DNA from: Lyophyllum atratum | Lineage: Eukaryota; Basidiomycota; Agaricomycetes; Agaricales; Lyophyllaceae | Assembly: GCA_014905825.1 (NCBI GenBank) | Contig: JACGCN010000001.1 | Coordinates: forward strand, 248,001-312,000 | Reading direction: 5' to 3' | DNA: 64,000 nucleotides | In this document: positions 1 through 16,814 of the stretch, one piece after another | How positions within the stretch are numbered: position 1 is the first letter of the stretch | Layout of the letters: each line of letters opens with the position of its first letter | Program-made: the position numbers and the translations under genes | The notes under the pieces: generated by a model | Told to the model about the DNA's origin: nothing | Database searches by the model: none | The model's input: only the letters and a program-made list of their open reading frames with translations

Positions 1-3000
1 CCCGTTGAGGATGATAGCGAGGGCGATGCTGAAGATGACCCTGAAGAGGATGGCCATGACCATGATGACGACGACTGTCATACCGACGGAGGAAACAGCT
101 CTGCATCATCATGGGATGATCAGGCCGATCCGACAGCGGTATACTTGGGAATGCCGGAGGTGACTCCAGAGGAAATTAGCATCGCCATCCAGCGGGCAAG
201 CAGGACGCCCTCGCACTTCTTGACCAATGGCGTTGACCTTGACTTTGGCGAGGCCGTCGCAAGTTCTTCCATGGAAATTCCTGCCCAAGATGAATCGCTT
301 GCTTCGGAACCACTGGATCCTTTCATTCCTGTCGACGATATCTTCGGTGAAGGTGTTTCGAGTTACATTCCCGCCTCTGATGTCTCGTTCAATTCGTCAG
401 TACAGCCTAGCGGTCCTATTGACGACGGCTTCGATGGAATTCCCGCCCAAGATAAATCACTTGCCACAGAACCACTGGATCCTTCCATTCCTGTTGATGA
501 CATCTTCGGTGAAGGTGTCTCGAGTTACATTCCCGCCTCTGCTATCTCGTTCAATTCGTCAGTACAGCCTAGCGGACCTATTGATGATGGCTTCGATGGA
601 ATTCCCGCCCAAGAGGAATCATTTGCTTCGACACCACTGGATCCTTCCATTCCTGTCGGCGATATTTTCGGTGAAGGTGTTTCGAGTTACATTCCCGCCT
701 CCGATTCCTCGTTCAATTCGTCAGCACAGCCTAGCGGTCCTATTGACGATGGCTTCGATGGAATGCCCGCCCAAGAGGAATCGTTTGCTCCAGGACCACT
801 GCATCCTTCCATTCCTGTTGATGATATCTTCGGTGAAGGTGTTTCGAGTTACATCCCCGCCTCTGATGTCTCGTTCCATTCGCTAGTACCGCCTCGCGGT
901 CCTATTGACAATGGCTTCGATGGAATATCCGCCCAAGATGGATCATTTGCTGCAGGACCACTGGATCCTTCCATTCCTGTTGATGATATCTTCGGTGAAC
1001 GTGTTTCGAGTTACATCCCCGCCTCTGATGTCTCGTTCAATTCGTCAGTACAGCCTAGCGGACCTATTGTCGATGGCTTCGATGGCGGCAGGGGTCGTTC
1101 TTCCGTAGTGTTTTCCAGCCTCGATGACTCGTTCAATTCCGAATCCTCAGATCCTTCTAGTCCTGTGTACGATGACCTGGAGGATGACGATGCAGACTAC
1201 ATCCCCGTCCCTGAACGCTCGTTCACCTCGGAGTTGCGGGATCTTGTGGATCCTGTTGACGACAGTCTTCGTGACGGCCTTACGAATTCCTCCATCGACA
1301 ATCTCGACGTCGATGACTCGTTCATTTCGGAATTATCGAGTCCTTCCAGTCCTGCTGACGACGACATTGCAAATTACATTCCTGGCGTCGATGACTCGTA
1401 CATTTCGGAAGTACAGAGCCATTCAGGTATTGTCGATGATGGTTTCGGTGGCGGCGCCGGGAATTTATCCGTCGACATTCCCTGCCCTGTAGAAGACAAT
1501 TTTGATTCATCGAGTCCTCCCAGTCCTGCTGACGGCTACTCTGCAAGTTACATTCCTGGCCTCAACGACTCGTACATTTCGGACGTACAGAGCCATTCAG
1601 AAATTGTTGATGATAGCTTCGATGGCGGCGCCGGGAATTCATCCGTCGACATTCCCAGCCCTGTAGAAGACAGTTTTGGTTCATCGGGTCCTCCCAGTCC
1701 TGCTGACGACGACCCTGCAAGTTACTTTCCTGGCCTTGATGACTCGTACATCTCGGACGTACAGAGCCATCAAGGTATTGTTGATGATAGCTTCGATGGC
1801 GGCGCCGGGAATTCATCCGTCGACATCTCCAGCCCTGTAGAAGACAGTTTTGATGAGGGCGACATGTCGCTAGACTACACCGCACAGTTGGCATATCTCT
1901 CCAGCCCGATAGCCATCAACGAGAACGATACATTGCAATATCTGTATGACCAATATTCTGACTTGTCAGAAGAATTGGAGGAACAATCGGCGAATCTTCC
2001 CATAACCACCGCTATCGGACCACCGCCAGAGAATCCACCGCCGGCCCTGGTAGAAATTGAGCCACTTTCTGCTACCACGCCTATGCGGTCCGGCTTCATT
2101 CGCGAAAGGGTGTTCACACCACCTCCTACACTCATGAGAGGTCGCTCGGGGACAGTTATCACACCCGCGGATTCACCTCGTTCAGCCGTGTCGCCTCCTG
2201 TGCCATACAGCAGCTTGTCGTCCCAAGGACGTGCTTCACCTCGTTCACAATCTGGCCGTTCGGCATGGAGTCCTGATAGCGCGGTTTCTGACCTACAGGA
2301 ACCTGTCGTCTCCAAGAAAGTTCCCTTCGGATTCCGGAACTCGCTTGCCGTACGCAACAATCTATCGGTCTTATGAGGGTTTAGCTGACGTGTTTTATTG
2401 CTTTTGCTAGGGTCGTGCAAGGGCATCAACTTTTGTGCCCAACAGGCAATCGAGGCGGGACTCCCGTGCAATCGAGCTGCCACCGGTCAAGGCATCTCAA
2501 AGCGATCGAGCGTCTCCCTCGCCTGACAAAATAACTTCCGCCAGCCCAGTCACTGGCGGCCTTAGACCCCTTAGATTAGTACGTTCTAAGCTCACCTTAC
2601 CGAGTGACACTGTGACCCTAATATCTAAATTTGTCAACAGTCAACCGTTCTCAGTTCGCAACCAGCTTCGGCGCCATCTCGCAATTCTACCTTCTCTGTC
2701 AATCGCTATCGTCAATCTGGTAAGTGATTGTTATCAATGTTTATGACTGCTGTCTCTGACGCACTTATCTCCAGGAATTTCACATCGTGCATCTATCTCA
2801 TCTATAAGTGTATTATCAGACAGCTCTTACTCTCGCAATCCCATAGTACGTACTTCTCCACTTTCCTTTGACATGCTGAATCTTACTGTAATGCAGCTCT
2901 TGTCCACACGTGCATCCAACATACCCCAACATATTCGTAATACCCGTTTCTCACCTGACAATCCGATACCATCCCCGTTATCATCATACCACCTCGCTCG

Positions 3001-4819
3001 CCTTGCGAATTTTTCGCCACAGTCTGCACCCCTCTCACGTCCATCGTCATGGTACAGCAACCCCGCCGATGTCAACGATATGACAGAGACCACATACCAG
3101 TATGACAGACCGTTCAGTAGGGCCTCAGAGCCTCCTTTGATCCATGAAGAAGACGAAGAAGATCAAGAGGAGACCTATGACCACACCATCCGCCGTGCCC
3201 TTCCTACCGTCCCGCACAGCGCACCCATCAGCCAGCGTGTCTCCGTCATGCGCCCGCCCTCGCACGCAATTGTCACCCCGAAGCCCACGCTCATGTTTGC
3301 CATTGCCTCTGACGACGTCAAGCAAGTACGGCAAGTGCTTCAAAGCGGCGACGCAGGCCCCAATGATGCTGTAGGCCCGCAGTCGGCGTTGGCTTTTGCG
3401 TTGACGAATGACCAGTTGACGAACAAGATGGAGATCGTGAAGACCCTTTTGGCTTTTGGTGCGGACCCAAAGGCCGTGGTGCAACAGACCTCATCACTCC
3501 GGGACTCGGAGGAGGTTGGGGGTACGGCGTCCCCGCCGGCCCCGTCACTGATGGATGCTATGGACCCCGCGACCAGGTACGCATCATCGCCGTTTCATGA
3601 TCATTTTTCTGAGACTCCCTTTTTGGGGCTGTTAGATACTACGTTGAGAGAGCAGACGCGGCTCATACGCGTCGGACGTCCGCCCTGATCCATCGATCAT
3701 TCTTCCGCCCACTTACGCGCGTTCGGTACGAGTTGATCGGACAGGATCGGGCGTTGGAGCAGCTGTTCAAGGATCTCAGCATGCATTCGCGACAGCTGTC
3801 TGTAACGCCCATTGTCGTGCTGCTATGCGGTAGGACTCCTGTAACTTTATTTTGCTGTGGCGGTAGCTCACGGGCAACATGGCGTTAGGTCCGAGTGGTC
3901 ACGGCAAGAGTTTGCTAGCCCGAAAATGTAGGTTTCTATTTTGGTTTCGGTCAACGGGCCCTAACATCTACTTTCTCCTTTCAGTTGGGGCGCTGCTCGA
4001 TGTCCCGACTCATACGGTGGACATGACAACAATCCATTCTGCGCAAGATTTGTGGAAGTCGTACTCCATGAGTCCTTATGACGTTGGTCGCTCTCATTCA
4101 TATGGTCGAACATGTTATTAACTCCTGACCAGCCACCTAGCACACGCTCCTTGGCCGAATTCTTGATAGATAATGAAGGCAAACGATGTGTTGTCGTATT
4201 GGACGTATGTCACATTTTGTCATCCGAGCTGCCTGCTACATCAATCTGATGCCATTTTATTCTAGGAAATCGAGAAGACGCATGGCGAATCGCCCTTATG
4301 GGCATTGCTGATGCCTTGGGAGCATGGCCGATGTACATTTGAGGCTCATGGACGCCTCGTCGATGTGCGGAACGTAGTATGGTTGGGCACGTCGAATATA
4401 GGCCAGGATTTGGTCCTTGAGCACCACTCAGCTCGCGCGCTTCCGGACCAGTTGATGTCGAGGGAGGAGTATACTGAGTTGATGGGCCTATTGCGGCCGC
4501 GTGTGTCCGAGCGCCTGGGGGTAAGCATACCTTCAATCCGCGTGTGCCTGGGATCCCGATTCTGACACGTTTATCGTTTTACTAGGCTTCTATGCTCTCA
4601 CGTGTCACCACCGCATTGCCTTTCGTCCCATTCACGCCGGAGGAGAGGCGAGCGATTTGCTTTGAGGCGCTGCACACCATTGCCGGAGATATCATCGGGA
4701 CGCTGTCGACGGATGTTGTGGATGGTATGGTCGCGGGAGCTTTGGCCAATTATACCGTTGCCGAGGGTGCGAGATCTTTGTACAGAGCCGTATCAAACCA
4801 ATTGGTAGACAACATTTAA
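1..4819 (+). CDS. Ankyrin/AAA+ (ClpB-like) ATPase with repetitive N-terminus, 5' partial
   Basis: Probable ATP-driven protein remodelling factor of the ClpB/Skd3 type. The frame is open from base 1, so the start lies outside the window; at least 1,412 residues remain. Eleven exons join in phase: 1-2349, 2411-2578, 2641-2719, 2775-2845, 2897-3576, 3636-3829, 3889-3927, 3985-4082, 4133-4204, 4266-4520, 4586-4819. The N-terminal 780 residues are acidic, Ser/Asp/Pro-rich and repetitive. An ankyrin-like stretch lies near residues 1015-1085. The AAA+ module has the ClpB-type entry RYELIGQDRALEQL, Walker A GPSGHGKS (about 1181-1188) and Walker B VVVLDE (about 1246-1251), then a short C-terminal subdomain ending at TAA 4817-4819. 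Ankyrin plus one AAA+ module recalls mitochondrial Skd3/CLPB; no targeting signal can be judged without the N-terminus. The repetitive part could be a separate gene, but the 2350-2410 intron keeps the frame and has a good branch site. Confidence 0.8.
277..1086 (+). repeat. Five tandem 162-bp coding repeats
   Basis: Five in-frame copies of a 54-residue unit, each beginning (I/M)(P/S)AQ and ending GFDG, inside the AAA+ gene. Shared features are PLDPSIPVDDIFGE, SSYIPAS and QPSGPID. The period is exactly 162 bases, so copy number can vary without a frameshift. The unit is Ser/Pro/Asp-rich and probably disordered. Confidence 0.9.
1339..1860 (+). repeat. Three tandem 174-bp coding repeats
   Basis: Second repeat family in the same exon: three 58-residue units starting at 1339, 1513 and 1687. 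Each carries SPADD-like, DDSYIS(E/D)VQSH, GGAGN and PVED(S/N)F blocks. The unit differs in sequence and length from the 162-bp family just upstream. Confidence 0.88.
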
Positions 4820-5181
4820 ACTTATATGTCCGGACTGATCAGAGTTCCGTCAGCTGACCCATTTAGAAGATGGACATTCGGCACCTTGAGCACCGTCATC
4901 GGGCGCCTCCCGTCAATCCATCAAAAACATCGCCGAATCAATGGGCTGTCCCAGGTTGCCTCCTCCGTCACCGCTGGGATGTCGAATCACCTTGGTATCC
5001 TGACAAGACGAAGCATCAAGATGGCATCTCGTTGAAGTTTGATCAAACTGATTGAACAAGACAGATATCTATGTAAACGGACCTGATGAAGGGAGGTGTT
5101 GCCTCGGCTTCGTCTCTCCCCCTCCCACCCTCCAGAAGGTCATCGCGACCGCATTCCCCTCATTTTACTGACCCCTCGTTA

Positions 5182-6335
5182 ATGACTAGAGCCATGCAAC
5201 GCCGAGCACACGGTGCTAAACGTCTTAACTATCTGGAGCAACGTGGGACAGAGACCCAAGCTGCACAGTCAAGTGCATCAGTCGTTGAGCCGGCCCCGAG
5301 TGCCACGACTACAATCCCAGCAACTCTACCACCCACTTCAACGACCGCACTCGCTGTTGTCATTTCTGTGGTTGGTGTCATTATACTTTCCAGTGAGTTA
5401 TACGATAGTCCCGTTTGGCCATCTGAAAACCATCACGTGAATTGACCCGTAATTCCTCAGTTATTGCGCTGTGGAAGTACAACAGTTATAAGCGTCGCAA
5501 CGCACGAACATCTCCTTCCTTGGCCGCGAAAGTCACTATTCAGAGAGAGTACCACACCGAGAAGCAGCATATTGATCTCGAGAATGTCTCTATCTACACA
5601 GAGAAGCCTGAGAAGGCCGTCCTGACGCCTCGCTCATTTGATACCCAGGTCGGCTGGGTCCCTCAGACGAAAGCCTATCCATCAGTCGATGTTTCCCTCC
5701 CGAAACCCACGGCTTCACCCGAGAGTAAAGTGAAATCCACCCGAGTCCCGCTGACCGTCAGAACCCCAGCCGAAGATCCACTTGACATGGCACGTTCACT
5801 CCCGCCCTCATACACCATTGCCAATGGCGGCTTAGAGGCAGAGGGCCAGTCACCTCGTTTTATCCCTATCCCCCCTTCCCCCGCAGCTTCAGCGAACACC
5901 CCACCCACCCCTCCCACCCCTCCTGCGAACAGGAGAACGAAGGCCAGCTTCGTGTCGTTGAGCGAACCCATGCCCGCTCCCACCCCACGATCCGAGTCAT
6001 TTGCTGCACATGACCTTGCCAACCCCAGGGACTCCACTGGTCCCCCCAGTGATGAGTCAGGCAGGGATCAGAAGCTGCCACGGCTCATGTCAGTCGCGAC
6101 CACGTTCACTCCCACCCTCGACGACGAACTCGCCATCAAGATTGGCGACACCGTGCGCATGCTCGACGAGTACCGCGACGGATGGTGTCTTGTCCAGCGC
6201 GTTGGACGCATCGATGCACCCAAGGGCGCCGTTCCTCGATTCTGTCTCCAAGAGCGTCGCGGTGTGGTCCCGATCTTGCCCACCCGCAAGTACTCGAACG
6301 GATCCCTTGCATCACAGGCCTCAGGCTGGCGCTAG
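5182..6335 (+). CDS. Single-pass membrane protein with C-terminal SH3 domain
   Basis: Two exons, 5182-5392 and 5461-6335, give 361 residues. A Ser/Thr/Pro-rich N-terminus, probably outside the cell, precedes one hydrophobic segment (about residues 54-74, followed by a basic WKYNSYKRR stop-transfer). A long Pro/Ser-rich cytoplasmic region follows, ending in an SH3 domain near 280-338 with the family signatures DDELAIKIGD, EYRDGW and GAVPRFCL. The layout resembles fungal Fus1-type plasma-membrane SH3 proteins, which recruit proline-rich partners at growth or fusion sites; that role is inferred from architecture. An in-frame ATG at 5086 would add 32 residues; 5182 is preferred because it leaves a short N-terminus before the membrane segment. 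Confidence 0.8.
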
Positions 6336-6920
6336 ACGACCCCCGAACGATGCCCGGCTACGCCCCCTGTTTCAGGAACTTTACGCTCTTTTCTATGTAT
6401 TCTATCATACCTTCCTTTTAACCGCCCTCCCTGCTTTTAGGACATGTGTTCACTTGCTGTTTGGTGTCCTAGCTAGTATCTCGCCTTTGCCCCTCAACTT
6501 TTTGGTTCTGGGCTTAAATCCTCCTTGTTATTTATTGGTCGTTTCCGATTCGAATTCGCCTACACCACAGCTTCCTCTACCTATGTTAACAGCGATCTGC
6601 ACCCACTGTACCCCCTACCACTGCCCCAGGCATTTCTGCGTCCCGCCTAGTTACTGGTTACACTAGCGCCTACGCTCTTGAGCTGTTCCACCATCTGTTG
6701 GACCTCATATGTCTTCAGTGAATAAATCAATCTGCCGAAACTGTATACACGGTACAAGAGCCTCCAAGGCGCATTACCAGCCTGTAGACACACGTCTGGA
6801 CTGACAGATGGCGGAGATACTAAATTTTTTGTTATGTTTCTGACGTGGACACAGGGATCAGCACCTCAGTGCCTCGGCGGAAGTGGAGTGATATTAGGAC
6901 GCAGAAATGTGTATATACAT
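6336..6920. other. Convergent 3' intergenic region
   Basis: Lies between the stop of the SH3 gene (+) and the stop of Pam17 (-). The first part is pyrimidine-rich on the + strand, as expected of a 3' UTR. No conserved coding signal was seen; the open frames here lack splice or family support. Confidence 0.6.
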
Positions 6921-7773
6921 CTATTCTTCTGGAAGCAGAGCCTTTCGCTTGTACTTCCCTTGGTCACGCAGCCACTACGTGCAACATTGGGTCAGTCAAA
7001 GTTGTGTATAACAGGATAAGAGCACTTGCCTGTCTATACTGATGCAAAGACCCAATCTTCTCACCTAATAAAGGTGATTAAGAATATGTTAAAAATCGAT
7101 GCACTTGAAAACACGAACCGTAATAGTCGGGCACAGGATGTGTGGGACTCTGAAGATCGGCATCCACCCGGTTTTTGGCTATCCGGCGGTAAAACTCGCG
7201 GTCCATGGCATCTACTAAAGCAACTTGGTTGCGATGTCTTGCCCTCCATAATGCCGCACCGATGCTAGGTCCAATCAATGCACCGACACCTACATGCAAT
7301 TGAACTCGGAGTACAGAGGGATGTCTCAGCGGGTGACGTACCGACACAGCCAACAGTACAGATACCGTAAAAGAAAAAGGGATCAATTCCCTGTGAAGAA
7401 AGTTATATGGTCCGACAGATGGTGGCACCTATGTCTGCGACTCACCATGATTGGTTTGGTAGGATCCGTCTCAAGCCCTCCGAAGTAGGCAGCGCCGCCG
7501 AAGAACCCAAGCAACGCACAAGGGATAGTGATGGCCTGTATTTCTTCAGTCTTGGTCATAAATATAGTATGATAAGTTGCGCACCGTCTGCCATTTCCGT
7601 TTGCCGCCTCGAATCGCCAAATATTCTGGCCAAGTCAAGGTCTTGGCCTCCTCTGTGACCGCATTCTTCGCTGAAGTAGTGTTGAATCTTGAGATAACTT
7701 GTCTCCTTCCGAGTGCACGTCCTGTACAACGAGCGGACAGGGTAAACGGCCGAGCCAAAGAGGATCCACGCAT
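6921..7773 (-). CDS. PAM17: Pam17, presequence translocase-associated motor subunit
   Basis: Inner-membrane subunit of the mitochondrial import motor that works with TIM23. Six exons (complement 7585-7773, 7446-7535, 7342-7390, 7119-7289, 7030-7064, 6921-6974) give 195 residues. Residues 1-35 are Arg/Ser-rich without acids, a typical presequence. Family signatures in order: LTWPEYLAIR, KRKWQT, GGLETDPTKPIM, GIDPFFFYG, DREFYRRIAKNRVD, LQSPTHPVPDYYG and a C-terminal LRDQGKYKRK. Two hydrophobic segments flank the GIDPFFF block. The intron 6975-7029 appears to be GC-AG (donor GCAAGT). The start at 7773 directly precedes the presequence; an in-frame upstream ATG at 7827 would lengthen it. Confidence 0.93.
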
Positions 7774-7818
7774 GGTATATTGAAGGTCAGAACTTGGTTT
7801 GCAAACCAAATTTCGATG

Positions 7819-7830
7819 TGACGTCACGTG
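7819..7830. promoter_or_regulatory. CRE palindrome overlapping an E-box in a divergent promoter
   Basis: TGACGTCA (7819-7826) overlaps CACGTG (7825-7830) in the space between the start codons of Pam17 (7773, -) and the SNF2 gene (7940, +). These are the consensus sites of CREB/ATF-type bZIP and of bHLH regulators. The position fits a shared bidirectional promoter; binding is inferred. Confidence 0.5.
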
Positions 7831-7939
7831 AGTGCCATCACTTTCTTGCGGAAAACTTTGGCGGTCGCGACGAGCGCGAGACTCGAGTCAACGGACTCGC
7901 CGCTTTGGTGCCAGGTTCTCCGTAAGATTGAGGCTTGCA

Positions 7940-12464
<4,525 letters not shown>

Positions 12465-12798
12465 CTTTTGTTGTACTGGTATCAGGTCCGTCTGTACATG
12501 ACTAATTTATCGCTGTTTATTTGCTGTCTGTCACGGAGGGGTTTGAGCAGGGGTTGGGCCCCTGAGATGCGGCGAGTTCGCACATAGCCGACGGCCGCAA
12601 CATAGAAGTATACTGGAAACGGGATCTCGGACCCGTAAGATCGCTATTGGAAGACGTCGATCACCGGACGAGACATGGACTGGTCATTTACGCACGCAGT
12701 TCCACCACGGCAAGCGTTCGCCTTGACATCGGAAACCTTAGAAAGTATAAGTAGACGGCAATGTATACATACAGACACTTCCTTCAGCTCAACGAAAC
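12465..12798. other. Intergenic promoter region
   Basis: Spacer between the SNF2 gene and the small secreted protein gene, both on the + strand. It holds a weak TATA-like GTATAAGTA near 12746, about 50 bases before the next start codon. Nothing else is recognisable. Confidence 0.4.
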
Positions 12799-13354
12799 AT
12801 GCAAGCCAAGATTATTTTCGCTGTTCTTGCTTCTTCTCTGGTTTCCTTCTCCCATGGCGCCGCCGTCGACGCAAGGGCCAAGCTGATTGTTTTCAACCCC
12901 CGAATCATTAGCCCCAATGCTCAGACAACCTGGGTGGTGGGTGAGGTTGAGACAGTCGTTTGGTGGGTGCGTCTCATGACCTTGTAGACCATCCTTCACA
13001 CAGACGTTCGCGAGCAGGGATACATCCGACGTGCCCACCGGTAGTTCTAATAGCGGGCAGGTTGTCTTAAATTCAGGTTTACCTCTTGAGAAAGTTGTAG
13101 CGTCGTCAGTTCTGACGATGGTTCTCCACAGCTGCCACAGGGCCTTTGGCAAACTTGGCTACAGGCATTGATCTCCACAGCGGTGCCGTCGATATTACGG
13201 TGCCCGTTGTACCCCCTGGCCAGTACTCCATTACTTGTGAGTGTACTACTGTGCTTTGCCAGAAACAGCGCTGAGAAACGCTATCTTTTTGCACGTAGTG
13301 TTTGGCGACTCTGGAAATAGAAGCCCTGAGTTCACGGTTGTCGCCCCTTACTGA
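12799..13354 (+). CDS. Small secreted Kre9/Knh1-like (Ser-Thr-rich GPI family) protein
   Basis: Four exons (12799-12962, 13018-13076, 13132-13236, 13299-13354) give 127 residues. A signal peptide spans about residues 1-22 (hydrophobic core KIIFAVLASSLVSF). The mature part shows the family pattern: a PRIISPNAQTTWVVGE block, a VVWDTSDVPTG block, NLATGIDLHSG, and the closing LFGDSGNRSPEFTV. Members are secreted or GPI-anchored cell-wall proteins linked to beta-1,6-glucan in yeast (Kre9, Knh1). This one ends straight after the domain, without a Ser/Thr-rich stalk or GPI signal, so it is probably a free secreted single-domain protein. The first intron was placed to restore the conserved WDTSDVP. 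Confidence 0.85.
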
Positions 13355-14273
13355 GGAAGAAGCTGGACAATGGGAGCTCAATAGGCTTAGAGAGGCAATG
13401 GAGAGGTTGCGCATCAAGCGAGGAGCTAGCGATGACTGCGATTGATTTTTGCACTCTGGATGTTGTTACGTGAACCAATTGTGAAATTTCACCGACAAAT
13501 TAACATCATCAGTGCATGAAAACAATTTGATGTCTCTCCCTTCTGGCTCTTGACCTCTCTCGAATTTTTCCTATCTAGCGATATCTGCAGGCGGTGGTCG
13601 TCTTGCGCGTCGGAGCCTGCACGGGCTCGTCTAAACAGCTCTACATTTATAGTTGAGCCACAACGACCTAGACAAGTTTGTAAATCAAAGGATCGCGGAA
13701 CCTAAAGTGAGGCTTGATCGATCGTCCAGCGTTCCTGGCCAGGGATTCGATGCTTCCGATGACTTCTTTCAAACTTCTTCCACACTATCTCTTGCCATTG
13801 GCATGCTTCTAGCAACCTCTATTTTGAACATCTGGCGGATTATGATCATCATATACCTAACTCCTAGGTCACCTGTGTCCTGGCCGGAAAGAGGGGGCCA
13901 ATCACACGGTCTTGGAAACTTGTCAACTGTTGGTTCTATTCGGAACCGTCAGCACTCTCGACAAGCAGACATATCCGATCCTCTTATGCACGCCAGCGCT
14001 GAACCCTATAGGCCTGTATATCAATGCTTGAACCTGGACTTATTCAAATTAAAAGAGAAGGACCACTAGCGAGTCTACCGTCTGCTTTTTCAACAGAGAT
14101 GCTATGTATGTGCTCATCTCTTCCTAAGAGCAATCCTTTGTTGTTCCTGACCGTGAGAGTGGCCAATACCTCGGGTCGTAACATGAAGAGATCTATATAC
14201 GTCGACCGAATAAGGCAAGCCACTTGTGTATAAAAAGGTGGCGAGTGAGCTTCCTTCCTTTGCCTTACAGGTC
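13355..14273. other. Intergenic, no gene recognised
   Basis: Region of 919 bases upstream of the GMC gene. A 138-codon frame at 13653-14069 has no family resemblance, an uneven composition and no supporting splice pattern, so it is not called. Confidence 0.5.
14229..14236 (+). promoter_or_regulatory. TATA box of the GMC gene
   Basis: TATAAAAA sits 45 bases before the start codon at 14274. It is a strong consensus at a plausible distance, suggesting a regulated gene with a short leader. Confidence 0.45.
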
Positions 14274-16814
14274 ATGCAGTCTCTGACCTTGATGCTACTA
14301 GGCGTCGTGCTTTGGCTTGGTATCCTGATTATCCCTGGAGTCCTTGGGATCCGAATCATTTCCGATCCAAGCGTGGTGGCTAATAAGTCATTTTCCTACG
14401 TTGTAGTGGGAGGAGGCACTGCAGGTTGGTTCACTTGCTGTTTCTTGTCGGTCTGATAGTTAAGTTGGACCCGCACCAGGTCTGGCCGTGGCTATCCGGC
14501 TTGCTGAAAATCCGGGATTCTCTGTACTTGTCCTCGAGGCTGGGCCAGATGCTCAGAATGATAGTTTGGTGAATAACCCCTCGCAGACCATCCCCGCTGC
14601 TGCCGTATACGACTGGCACTACAATACCACGGCTCAGCAGGTCGGCGCGAACGTTCTCGTTATGACCCAGTACGTGATTTACGGGTCGATCCGACAATAG
14701 TAACGCTAATAGTGGTTCCATATTCAGAGGCAAGGTTCTCGGTGGAAGCTCTTCTATCAATGGTATGTGTTGGACGCGGGCAACCGTCGATCAGTACGAT
14801 AGCTTTGAACGACTTGGAAATCCTGGGTGGAACTTCGCGTCAATGCTTAGGCATGTTGATACTATCAATCCCATAATTTATTAACGATTCGTAGGTACAT
14901 GAAGAAGTCGGAGCGTTACCATGTTCCCGGTTTGCAACAGACACTGCTTGGGGCGAGGGTGGATCCAGCAGCGCATGGATTTATCGGTAATGTGGACGCA
15001 GGCTTTCCTCAACCTTACGAGGTCACAACGGCCGCCCAAAGGTTTACAGACGCTGTGCGAACAGCTATCCCTGGTCTTATCGAAAACCCAGATGTCGCCT
15101 CTGGTGCGCCGAATGGCGCAGCGAGATTTCAATTCTCAATCAAACCAGGAAATAGCACCGTTGCTACTTCAACAGGAAACATACGGAGCAGCAGCGCGAA
15201 TGCATATATCTACCCCTCCCTCCAAGAAAAGCCCAATCTAATCATCCTGACTGGGCATCAGGGGACCACTATTGTGTGGGGAAAGCGCTCCGGCGGCCTT
15301 TCCCAGGCTACTGGAGTAAGATTCATTGCCACACCCATCGTGAACGAGAAACCTGGGTCAGAGTTCACAGTTAAGGTGAAAAACGAGGTGATAATAGCTT
15401 CAGGAGCTATAGGGGTTCGTTCGCATGTGCAAATCTCGCTTGTAGTGGCTAACATCACGTATTCAGAGTCCTCATTTCTTGGAATTGAGTGGAGTCGGAG
15501 ATAGAAGGTCACTTTCATCGACCGTTTCAAATAAAAACGAGACTGAAATTTTGTTAGAATTCTCAAACAGGTCGGGATTCCAATTGAAGTAAGTCCATGA
15601 ATAGCGATGAGTGATGATGCACGTTTCTCGCTCCTGTTCACTAAGTATACACCCACCGTCAGGTCGATCTGCCCTCTGTTGGTACCAACTTACAGGACCA
15701 AGCCCTCAATTCGTTTATATATGCCGTCCCCCCTGATACACCCCCCTCTGAATATGTCTCCATCAACGCGCCCCTTAACCCAGCCGTCGCATTCGTTGAC
15801 ATCAAGCAAGTCCTCGGAACTCATGCTGCTCGTTCTGCAGGACGCAGTCTAGTCGATTCTATCCCAGCTCGGGCGAAAGAACTCGTGTCCACTGGTGCGT
15901 TCACGAGCGAGGAAGGGCTAGTGAAGGTCCTCAAAGCACAGGCAAGATCCATAGTTGAACTGGGAGGTGTGTTTCTTGAACAGTAATCTCAGCTGTCAAT
16001 GCCAGCATAGCCGTCATCTAATCTTGGATAACAGCGCCAGTAATTGAATATTCTTTATTCGTGTCGCAACCTGAGTCAGGTCTATCCGGACTGATAGGTA
16101 TATTCTTCTGGAACCTGTTACCTCAATGGTATGGCGCCTTAACTATCCCGATCTATACTTGCTCATACTTTTTGTATCCCTGAAGGCGTGGTACTGTTCA
16201 CGTGAAGTCAAAGAACCCTAGTGTGCATCCAGCATGTAAGATCTCCTATCCCTCTTCCAGTGCGTCACAATACCAGTGCTTACATACTTTCTTTTCCCAA
16301 GTGGACCCTCAGTACTTCACAGGTTCTGAACTTGACCTCGCCTTGAAAGTGGAAGCTTCGCGTATAGCGCGACGGATCTTCGCTACATCCCCACTCAAAG
16401 AATTTGTCTCCGCGGAGTTGTCACCCACCCTTGATGCTATTCCACGGAATGCATCGGATGCACAATGGCAGGAATACGTGAAGAGTACATATTCACCCGT
16501 TCTTCACCCCATCGGATCTGTACCCATGCTACCACGGAAGGACGGTGGCGCTGTCGGCCCCGATCTGATTGTATATGGGACCGCGAATGTTCGAGTCGTC
16601 GGTATGTGACTTAAATTCAGGACATTACTTCTTCGATTCTTAGATCCTCGCGTACTAGATTCATCTATCATCCCCGTTCAATTGAGCGCACACCTCAGTG
16701 CAACCGTGTATGGTATAGCTGAGAAGGTATGTTGCTCAGGGTGTACGTGACGGCATCGTCAGCTCATCATGGGTGTTTTAGGCTGCGGATATGATCAAGG
16801 AAAGCGCACCCTGA
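14274..16814 (+). CDS. GMC oxidoreductase (aryl-alcohol-oxidase type)
   Basis: FAD-dependent alcohol oxidase/dehydrogenase of the glucose-methanol-choline superfamily. Twelve exons give 639 residues. A hydrophobic N-terminus (about residues 4-25) is a signal peptide, so secretion is likely. The dinucleotide site YVVVGGGTAG is at about 42-51 and LVLEAGP near 69-75. The flavin-proximal VLGGSSSING block and a SGVGD signature follow. The C-terminus holds the catalytic pair: HPIGS (His about 570) and SAHLSATVY (His about 618), 48 residues apart, near the family's usual spacing. In wood- and litter-degrading fungi such enzymes make H2O2 for peroxidases or reduce quinones; substrate cannot be read here. 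One intron (14851-14894) seems to be GC-AG. The gene converges with guanine deaminase. Confidence 0.92.

Noticed and set aside
13653..14069. 138-codon + frame before the GMC gene
   Set aside because: One hydrophobic patch only, no homologous motif and no splice continuation.
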